Source of the DNA: an uncultured Oscillospiraceae bacterium
GTDB lineage: Bacteria; Bacillota; Clostridia; Oscillospirales; Oscillospiraceae
DNA length: 6,863 nucleotides
Assembly: GCA_947628265.1 (NCBI GenBank)
Contig: CANQZF010000094.1
Coordinates: forward strand, 1 to 6,863
Direction of reading: 5' to 3'
Under the pieces are notes generated by a model. The model ran no database searches. It worked only from the letters and a program-made list of their open reading frames with translations, and had not been told where the DNA came from. A program made the translations under genes and the position numbers. The stretch's first letter is position 1. Each line of letters starts with the position of its first letter. Shown piece after piece: positions 1 to 4,441 of this stretch.

Positions 1-365
1 ACGGACTGGAACACCGCCGCCGCCAGGGTCTGTACCGAGGCGGGGGTGTGGGGGTCTGCCGGTTGCGTGGGGCGCGTCTCCCCCTGGGAGCCGCCGCCTG
101 TCGGTTCCTTCGGAGGCGTCTCCCCCGGGGAGCCGTTCGTCGGGTCCTCGGTGCCGCTGCTGATCGGGGGCGTGGGGGCTCCTCCCCCGTCCCCGGGGAT
201 GTCCCGCTGTCTCCAGAAGGCAAAGCCCCCCAGGGCTATGACCGCCGCCAACCCCGCCGCCACAAGGGATTGCCAGATTCGGGGCCTTCCTCGCTTTTTT
301 GCCGCGCCCTCGATAAGGTCGTCGCGAATTTCTGTGATGCCGTTATATATGTCCTCTTTTTTCAT
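1..365 (-). CDS. Putative membrane anti-sigma factor (partial, C-terminus outside window)
   Basis: Reading frame open from an ATG at 365 to the window edge (121 codons seen). The ATG overlaps the stop of the sigma factor gene as ATGA, so the two are translationally coupled. Residues 1-30 are charged and begin MKKEDIYNGI. Residues 31-51 form one hydrophobic segment, rich in Ala, Leu and Val and bounded by Trp, expected to cross the membrane. After it comes a Gly/Pro/Thr/Glu-rich, low-complexity linker (about 55-110) containing a degenerate 14-residue repeat. A short N-terminal cytosolic part, one membrane helix and an outer domain, directly after an ECF sigma gene, is the usual layout of an anti-sigma factor that holds the sigma at the membrane. 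That role is inferred from position and topology; I recognise no named anti-sigma domain (such as a zinc-binding HXXXCXXC motif) in the visible part. The extracellular domain is not in the window. Confidence 0.75.
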   Translation of the reverse strand, partial: MKKEDIYNGITEIRDDLIEGAAKKRGRPRIWQSLVAAGLAAVIALGGFAFWRQRDIPGDGGGAPTPPISSGTEDPTNGSPGETPPKEPTGGGSQGETRPTQPADPHTPASVQTLAAAVFQS

Positions 366-925
366 GATTCTATCGTTACTCCTTCCCTCTCAAGTACGTC
401 CCGTAGCTCCAGCCGCAGGCGGCGGAGCCTCTGGGAAACGGTGTTGGGCTTGTCCGAAAGCTCCCGCGCCAGCTCCTCCACCGGCACGCCGTAGAAGTGG
501 CGGCGGATGAAGAGCCGCCGGTCAGCCGCCGAAAGCCCGTCCAGCCAGCGGGAGATGATCGCCCCCAGCTCCCGGCGCTCCAGCTCCACCTCCACGTCCT
601 CCCGGGTGGGCAGGCACTCGGCAAGCTCCTCCAGCTGCGCCTCCATGCCGGCATAGCGCTTCGTGGCCCGGTTGCGGCGGTAGCGGCTGACGGCCAGGTT
701 CCGGGTGAGCCGCGCGAGGTACGCACGGAGGGACCGGGGCCTCTCCGGCGGGATGCGGTTCCAGGCGGCGAGATACGTGTCGTTGACGCACTCCTCCGCG
801 TCCTCCGCCACGCCAAGAAGCCGGAGGGCGAGGCTGTGGCAGAGGCCGCCGTATTTGAGGTGCGTCTCCTCCACGGCCCTCTGGTCCCTATTAAAATAGA
901 GCTCGTAGATCTCCCTGTCCTCCAC
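362..925 (-). CDS. ECF-like sigma-70 family RNA polymerase sigma factor
   Basis: 187-residue two-domain sigma factor that would direct RNA polymerase to a small alternative regulon. Region 2 covers about residues 15-90, with a 2.2-type stretch around 41-58 (DAEECVNDTYLAAWNRIP) and an Arg-rich 2.4 end (RYRRNRATKR). A variable linker rich in Glu follows. Region 4 covers about 120-178, with a helix-turn-helix near 148-170 (VEELARELSDKPNTVSQRL). Region 1 and most of region 3 are absent, as in ECF or ECF-like proteins. I chose the GTG at 925 because AAAGGAGG (932-939) lies 6 bases upstream; a longer reading from a GTG at 958 has no ribosome binding site and would place this site inside the gene. 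The stop overlaps the next ATG by 4 bases. The regulon and inducing signal cannot be read from the sequence. Confidence 0.9.
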   Translation of the reverse strand: MEDREIYELYFNRDQRAVEETHLKYGGLCHSLALRLLGVAEDAEECVNDTYLAAWNRIPPERPRSLRAYLARLTRNLAVSRYRRNRATKRYAGMEAQLEELAECLPTREDVEVELERRELGAIISRWLDGLSAADRRLFIRRHFYGVPVEELARELSDKPNTVSQRLRRLRLELRDVLEREGVTIES

Positions 926-972
926 GTCGCGCCTCCTTTGTGTTGATGGGCCCTTCACCCATTAAGTCGCAG

Positions 973-994
973 AAAAAAGCCTTGTGTGACAAAG
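973..994 (-). terminator. Possible weak terminator after sigK
   Basis: Read on the minus strand, CTTTGT (989-994) can pair with ACAAGG (980-985) around a 3-base loop, including one G-U pair, and after one C comes a run of six T (973-978). It starts 5 bases past the sigK stop. The stem is short and AT-rich, so termination would be partial at best; some transcription may continue into the sigma factor gene. Confidence 0.35.
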
Positions 995-998
995 AATA

Positions 999-1697
999 TC
1001 AGATTTTCTCGTCGGCCTCAAGGAGGGCCCGGAGCTTGTCGAGGGCCCGCTTTTCGATGCGGGAGACGTAGGAGCGGGAGATGCCCAGCTTTTCCGCCGC
1101 CTCCCTCTGGGTCAGCCGCCCCCGCCGACCCAGGCCGTAGCGCAGAGAGATGACCTCCCGCTCCCGCTCATCCAGCCCCTCCTCCACGTGGCGGCGAAGG
1201 CGCGCGTAGATCTCCTGGGAACTCAGGCGCTCGAAGACGTCGTCCTCGGAGCAGATGACATCCATGAGGGAGAGATTTCCCCCGTCCCCGTCGGAGTCGA
1301 TGGCCTCGGACAGCGACAGGTCCCCCGCCGACTTGCGCTGGGAGCGAAAGTACATCAGGATCTCGTTTTCGATGCACCGGCTGGCGTAGGTGGCCAGACG
1401 CACGCCCTTGTCGGGCCTGTAGGTGGAGATGCCCTTGATGAGCCCGATGGTGCCGATGGAGATGAGGTCGTCCTGGTCCCGGGTCTTTGTGTAATATTTT
1501 TTGACGATGTGGGCCACCAGCCGCAAATTGTGCTCGATGAGCTGGGCCCGGGCCTCCTCGTCCCCCTGGGCGGCCTTTTCCAGATATTCCCTCTCCTCCG
1601 CCGCCGTCAGCGGACGTGGAAACGACCCCGCCTGGGTCCCCAATCGCAGAAGTAAAAACGGATACGACAGCAGCGCCGCGAATGTCAGCGTCAGCAA
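999..1697 (-). CDS. sigK: RNA polymerase sporulation sigma factor SigK (pro-form)
   Basis: 232-residue late mother-cell sigma factor, needed for spore coat and cortex gene expression. Residues 1-22 are a hydrophobic pro-sequence, followed by SFPRPL (25-30), matching the FPQPL junction of Bacillus subtilis pro-SigK. Region 2 (about 53-120) carries the highly conserved IEHNLRLVAHIVKK, DLISIGTIGLIKGI and LATYASRCIENEILM. Region 4 (about 175-222) ends with the helix-turn-helix TQREAAEKLGISRSYVSRIE. The motif set is closer to SigK than to SigE, mainly in the IGLIKGI and VAHIVKK stretches. I chose the TTG at 1697 because GGAG (1703-1706) lies 5 bases upstream; an in-frame GTG at 1703 and TTG at 1718 are alternatives. 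The gene is continuous, with no skin-type element. In the known pathway the pro-sequence is cut by the membrane protease SpoIVFB; whether this genome has it is not visible. Confidence 0.93.
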   Translation of the reverse strand: MLTLTFAALLSYPFLLLRLGTQAGSFPRPLTAAEEREYLEKAAQGDEEARAQLIEHNLRLVAHIVKKYYTKTRDQDDLISIGTIGLIKGISTYRPDKGVRLATYASRCIENEILMYFRSQRKSAGDLSLSEAIDSDGDGGNLSLMDVICSEDDVFERLSSQEIYARLRRHVEEGLDEREREVISLRYGLGRRGRLTQREAAEKLGISRSYVSRIEKRALDKLRALLEADEKI

Positions 1698-1734
1698 TCC
1701 CACTCCCCCTTCCGCCAAAGCATATTCCCAAGGG

Positions 1735-1744
1735 ATTTGTCCCT
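1735..1744 (-). promoter_or_regulatory. Candidate SpoIIID-like box upstream of sigK
   Basis: On the minus strand AGGGACAAAT matches the published degenerate SpoIIID consensus WWRRACARNY at nine of ten positions. SpoIIID activates sigK in Bacillus subtilis. It sits 38 bases upstream of the TTG start, between two direct copies of GGGAATA. The consensus is short, so a chance match is quite possible. Confidence 0.2.
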
Positions 1745-1774
1745 ATTCCCCCAAATGCGACAGGGGCGGAACGA

Positions 1775-1811
1775 GAAAAAGCTGTGGCAACACAAAAGGA
1801 TGCCACAGCTT
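1775..1811 (-). terminator. Rho-independent terminator of the higB-like/higA-like operon
   Basis: Perfect 11-bp inverted repeat AAGCTGTGGCA (1801-1811, read on minus) and TGCCACAGCTT (1779-1789), with an 11-base loop. The stem runs into TTTTT on the minus strand (1776-1780). It starts about 20 bases after the XRE gene stop and isolates sigK from read-through. Confidence 0.85.
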
Positions 1812-1830
1812 CCAATTTGATTTTTTATTC

Positions 1831-2118
1831 TCAGCTTTCTATAGGGCGAAACTCAATGGTGAGCTTCATTCCCATGCCGGCGGCGAGCCGCTGAAGCGTC
1901 TTGACCGATGGATTTGCGGACCCTCGCTCCAGCTTGCTGATGTCGGCCTGGGCAATGCCGGTCTTTTCGGCCAGCTTCTGTTGGGTCATCCCGCTCAGCT
2001 CTCTCGCCTCGATCATGGCCTGGGCTATGGTAATCTCAGGCTGGATCGCGTCCCACTCAGCCTTGAACGCGGGATCCTTAAGATTTTTCGTCAGTTCTCT
2101 TTCAAAATCGTCCATCAT
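1831..2118 (-). CDS. XRE-family antitoxin, HigA-like
   Basis: 95-residue DNA-binding antitoxin paired with the preceding toxin. Residues 1-30 are charged and probably extended or helical. Residues about 31-80 form an XRE/Cro-type helix-turn-helix, clearest at TQQKLAEKTGIAQADISKLERG (45-66), followed by NPSVKTLQRLAAGMGMKL, the usual end of this fold. The protein should neutralise the toxin and repress its own promoter. The start ATG at 2118 overlaps the toxin stop (ATGA, 2115-2118); AAAGGAG lies 5 bases upstream. A second ATG follows at once (2115), so the protein may be one residue shorter. Toxin-first gene order is typical of HigBA and unlike Phd or RelB systems. HigA is a family assignment from fold, order and partner; exact subfamily is unsure, so no symbol is given. 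Confidence 0.88.
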   Translation of the reverse strand: MMDDFERELTKNLKDPAFKAEWDAIQPEITIAQAMIEARELSGMTQQKLAEKTGIAQADISKLERGSANPSVKTLQRLAAGMGMKLTIEFRPIES

Positions 2119-2471
2119 TCATGCTCCTTTCTGCTCAAGTAATCGGCACGGAACTTTTTGGCGGTCAATAGTTCCGATGGGGGCGTTTTCTGCGTCTTCT
2201 TCACAAAGCCGTTGGTCATCACGATCTCCTTACCGTCAAAAAAGAAGTACAGGACCCTCGTAATATCACTGCCCTGTTTGGTCCGAAGTTCAAAAAGACC
2301 GTCGCCTACGCTCTTGGAACAGGGTTCCCTGAGCCTCGCTCCGTTTTGCTTTAGAAGAGAGATCCCACCGAATACTTTCGCCCGCAGCTTTGTCTCAAGG
2401 GAGTCGAGGAACTCAACGACCGGACAGCTTCCATCTTCCTTCCTGTAAAAGTAGACGTTATACCCCGACAC
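2115..2471 (-). CDS. RelE/ParE-superfamily toxin, HigB-like (phage Gp49-like family)
   Basis: 118-residue protein of the Gp49-like branch of the RelE superfamily; known relatives are mRNA endonucleases that act on ribosome-bound message. Visible family marks: the N-terminal strand YNVYFY (4-9), the EFLDSL helix start (20-25), DGLFELR (57-63), RVLYFFF (72-78), and the C-terminal block GFVKKTQKTP (88-97) with the conserved Lys and Thr residues. Length is normal for the family and the frame is intact, so the toxin is probably functional. The start is GTG at 2471, with AGAGGGG upstream at about 7 bases. The gene is less GC-rich than the neighbouring backbone genes, consistent with horizontal arrival. 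It is first in a two-gene operon and its stop overlaps the antitoxin start. Confidence 0.88.
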   Translation of the reverse strand: MSGYNVYFYRKEDGSCPVVEFLDSLETKLRAKVFGGISLLKQNGARLREPCSKSVGDGLFELRTKQGSDITRVLYFFFDGKEIVMTNGFVKKTQKTPPSELLTAKKFRADYLSRKEHE

Positions 2472-2507
2472 TGAGCTTCCCCTCTTCCTCTCCTGTATTC
2501 TATGTTC

Positions 2508-2536
2508 ATTATATCGGATTTATCCCATAAAGTCAA
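2508..2536 (-). promoter_or_regulatory. Vegetative promoter of the HigB/HigA-like operon
   Basis: On the minus strand TTGACT (2531-2536), a 17-base spacer and a perfect TATAAT (2508-2513). Transcription should start near 2501, giving a leader of about 30 bases before the GTG of the toxin. The spacer contains an interrupted palindrome, GGAT-AA-ATCC (2516-2525), a possible binding site for the XRE antitoxin. Confidence 0.85.
2516..2525. promoter_or_regulatory. Candidate antitoxin operator in the promoter spacer
   Basis: GGATTTATCC: GGAT and ATCC arms around a two-base centre, lying between the -10 and -35 elements. Its place is where an autorepressing XRE antitoxin would block polymerase. Arms are only 4 bp, so this is suggestive only. 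Confidence 0.3.
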
Positions 2537-2596
2537 GACGATTTTACGAAAACCCATTTCTTGTAATCGCGGTTATCAGGAAATTCCCACCCTTAT

Positions 2597-3022
2597 TTAC
2601 TCCTCGGGCAGGGCTTCAAGAATTTTCAGCAGGTCCGACGGGGTCATGGGCTGGACGGGGCTGGGGGCGGAGAGGAAGGCCTGGTCGCCGGTGACGATGT
2701 AGTCGGCGTCCTCCCTGGCGGCGCAGACGGCGAGGACCGCGTCCTCGTAGTCTGCCATGGGCTCGTTCAGGGCCATGGAGCAGGCGTCCCCGTCCACCGG
2801 AGATATGTCGAAAATGGCCAAGGTGTACTGGACTGCCTCCCGTGCCACGCTTTCACCCCGCCGTTTTCTCATGATGTAATGGATGTCGGTAATGGTGTTG
2901 GCCGTGACCGTCCCAACGATCTCCTCATTGATGACCGCTTGGACAAGGCGTACGGAGTCTTCCGATCCTTCCCGCTCCATTGCCGCGTCCAGGACGATGT
3001 TGGTATCAAAAAAGACTTTCAT
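2597..3022 (-). CDS. PIN-domain toxin (putative ribonuclease), VapC-like
   Basis: 141-residue PIN-fold protein. PIN toxins are metal-dependent RNases that cleave tRNA, rRNA or mRNA. The N-terminus MKVFFDTNIVLDAA carries the first acidic residue (D6) and the conserved N8. Further acidic residues are in ADYEDAVLAVCA (D91, E93, D94) and in DADYIVTGDQAF (D113), the order expected of the active site. The DxN, DYEDA and YIVTGD pattern resembles the PIN_3 subgroup. The start is the ATG at 3022, which overlaps the antitoxin stop as ATGA; a longer open frame to 3109 only covers the antitoxin gene in another frame. All visible catalytic positions are present, so it is probably active. The partner is a Phd/YefM protein rather than a classical VapB. 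Confidence 0.88.
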   Translation of the reverse strand: MKVFFDTNIVLDAAMEREGSEDSVRLVQAVINEEIVGTVTANTITDIHYIMRKRRGESVAREAVQYTLAIFDISPVDGDACSMALNEPMADYEDAVLAVCAAREDADYIVTGDQAFLSAPSPVQPMTPSDLLKILEALPEE

Positions 3023-3249
3023 ATTCTGCTCAGCCGCTCCTCCCTGGCTGCCTCGATGTCGGCATCGGTGAGTTGAACGTCTTTGAAAAGCTCGGTCAGG
3101 TGCTTCCATGCGGCCTTTTTGTCCGGCTTGGCGCTGACGATCTTCGCCACAATCTTGCCGTTTTTGGTGATCAGGATGTCCTGGTCCTTCGCCATGGTGA
3201 CGTACTTTCCGGCGTTCGTCTTCAGCTCCGATACGGAGATCTGCGTCAT
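3019..3249 (-). CDS. Phd/YefM-family antitoxin
   Basis: 76-residue antitoxin. Residues 1-45 match the Phd/YefM DNA-binding fold: ISVSELKTNAGKYVTMAK, then ILITKNGKIVAKIVSA, the familiar strand pair with NGK turn. Residues about 46-76 are charged and helical (WKHLTELFKDV, DADIEAAREERLSRI) and should wrap the toxin. The ATG at 3249 has AAAGGGG 8 bases upstream. Antitoxin-first order, the ATGA overlap with the PIN gene and the strong promoter with repeated half-sites fit an autoregulated type II module. The N-terminal domain would bind the half-sites at the promoter and repress both genes. Confidence 0.9.
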   Translation of the reverse strand: MTQISVSELKTNAGKYVTMAKDQDILITKNGKIVAKIVSAKPDKKAAWKHLTELFKDVQLTDADIEAAREERLSRI

Positions 3250-3276
3250 AGAAATTTCCCCTTTCTCATAAGAACT

Positions 3277-3352
3277 TAGGTCATTTTTATTATATCGTAA
3301 TAGACCTATTTTGTCAACAATTTTGGTCCATTATTCCGTGAAAATAGGTCTA
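3277..3352. promoter_or_regulatory. Operator-like cluster of TAGGTC half-sites around the phd promoter
   Basis: Four related half-sites in an AT-rich stretch: TAGGTC (3277-3282), GACCTA (3303-3308), TTGGTC (3323-3328) and TAGGTC (3345-3350). The second and fourth extend to a perfect 12-bp inverted repeat (3301-3312 and 3341-3352) that encloses the -35 hexamer; the first and second bracket the -10. Centres are 26, 20 and 22 bp apart. Binding by the Phd-type antitoxin is inferred from position. Confidence 0.6.
3289..3317 (-). promoter_or_regulatory. Consensus promoter of the phd-PIN operon
   Basis: On the minus strand a perfect TTGACA (3312-3317), a 17-base spacer and a perfect TATAAT (3289-3294). 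The start point should be near 3282, about 33 bases before the antitoxin ATG. A full-consensus promoter needs strong repression, in line with the operator-like repeats around it. Confidence 0.93.
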
Positions 3353-3390
3353 AAATTATCCCCCCTGAACGATCGTCCAGGGGGGGATAA
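3352..3390 (-). terminator. Rho-independent terminator after queA
   Basis: On the minus strand a GC-rich hairpin starting 5 bases past the queA stop: TTATCCCCCCCTG (3378-3390) pairs with CAGGGGGGATAA (3356-3367), with one bulged base and an inner self-complementary ACGATCGT. The stem is followed by ATTTTAG. The T-run is short, but the stem is very stable. It closes the spoIID-like/queA transcript before the toxin-antitoxin region. Confidence 0.75.
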
Positions 3391-3395
3391 ATCCT

Positions 3396-4418
3396 TTATC
3401 GAATAAACATCGCATCCCCGAACGAGAAAAAGCGGTATTTTTCTCGGACGGCCTCGTGGTAGGCGCTCAAAATGTGCTCCCGGCCGGCCAGGGCGGAAAC
3501 GAGCATCAAAAGGGTGCTCTCCGGGAGGTGGAAGTTGGTGATGAGGGCGTCCACGCACTTGAATTTGTAGCCGGGGTAGATGAAGATGTCCGTCCAGCCG
3601 GAGGAGGGCTTCAAAAACCCCCGCTCGTCGGCGAAGGACTCCAGCGTCCGCAGGGACGTGGTGCCCACGGAGACGATCCTGCCTCCCCGCTTTTTGGCGG
3701 CGTTGACCTTTTGGGCGGCATCCTCGGTGATGACGCAAAACTCGGAGTGCATGTCGTGGTCCTCGATCTCCTCCTCCTTCACGGGCCGGAAGGTGCCGAG
3801 GCCCACATGGAGGGTGACGAAGGCCAGGTCCACGCCCCTTTCCCGGATCTTCTCCAAAAGCTCCGGGGTGAAGTGGAGCCCGGCGGTGGGGGCGGCGGCG
3901 GAGCCCAGCTCCCGGGAATACACCGTCTGGTACCGCTCGGCGTCCTTAAGCTCCTCGTGGATATAGGGCGGCAGGGGCATCCGGCCAAGGCGCTCCAAAG
4001 TCTCCATGAAGATGCCCCGGTAGTCAAAGCGTATGAGCCGGTTGCCGCCCTCCAGGACCTCCAGAATTTCCGCCGTCAGCTCCCCGTCGCCGAAGGTCAG
4101 GGTGTCGCCGGGGCGGGCCTTTTTGCCGGGGCGGACCAGGCACTCCCAGCATTTTTCGCCCTTGTCCGTAAGAAGCAGGACCTCCACGGCCCCGCCGGTG
4201 GGCCGCTTTCCGAAGAGCCGCGCCGGGAGGACCCGGGAGTCGTTGAGCACCAGGCAGTCCCCCGGACAAAGAAGCTCCGGCAGTTCGTAAAACCGCCGGT
4301 GCTCCGTTTTCCCGGTATTCCTGTCAAGGACCATGAGCCGGGAGGCGTCCCGCTGCTCCAGGGGCGTCTGGGCGATGAGCTCCTCCGGCAGGTCGTAGTA
4401 AAAGTCAGATGTTTTCAT
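3396..4418 (-). CDS. queA: S-adenosylmethionine:tRNA ribosyltransferase-isomerase (QueA)
   Basis: Cytosolic enzyme of queuosine synthesis: it transfers and rearranges the ribosyl part of S-adenosylmethionine onto preQ1 at the wobble base of GUN tRNAs, giving epoxyqueuosine. The 340-residue length is normal for the family. Conserved blocks seen: SDFYYDLPEELIAQTPLEQR (4-23), LNDSRVLPARL (58-68), AAAPTAGLHFT (174-184), LHVGLGTFRPV (203-213), SVGTTSLRTLES (250-261) and TNFHLPESTLLMLVSAL (294-310). It starts 23 bases after the stop of the SpoIID-like gene and has only a poor ribosome binding site, so it is probably co-transcribed and partly dependent on upstream translation. A terminator follows, so tgt, a frequent neighbour of queA in other genomes, is not the next gene here. 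Confidence 0.97.
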   Translation of the reverse strand: MKTSDFYYDLPEELIAQTPLEQRDASRLMVLDRNTGKTEHRRFYELPELLCPGDCLVLNDSRVLPARLFGKRPTGGAVEVLLLTDKGEKCWECLVRPGKKARPGDTLTFGDGELTAEILEVLEGGNRLIRFDYRGIFMETLERLGRMPLPPYIHEELKDAERYQTVYSRELGSAAAPTAGLHFTPELLEKIRERGVDLAFVTLHVGLGTFRPVKEEEIEDHDMHSEFCVITEDAAQKVNAAKKRGGRIVSVGTTSLRTLESFADERGFLKPSSGWTDIFIYPGYKFKCVDALITNFHLPESTLLMLVSALAGREHILSAYHEAVREKYRFFSFGDAMFIR

Positions 4419-4441
4419 GGATGATCAAGTCCCAAAGGGCA

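Noticed and set aside
46..510. Plus-strand open frames over the left end
   Set aside because: They oppose the putative anti-sigma gene, which is coupled to the sigma gene by ATGA and has a sensible membrane segment; the plus frames are Pro/Arg-rich without motifs.
2552..2580. Possible terminator after the PIN gene
   Set aside because: On the minus strand ATTTCCTG and CAAGAAAT could pair around a long loop, but one pair is mismatched and the following T-run is short, so I do not call it.
3023..3109. N-terminal extension of the PIN toxin
   Set aside because: The extra 29 residues overlap the antitoxin gene in another frame and are Arg/His/Gln-rich; MKVFFDTN is the standard PIN start.
3456..4424. 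A 322-codon open frame opposite queA
   Set aside because: Antisense shadow: biased composition, no motifs, no ribosome site, fully inside a well-conserved gene.
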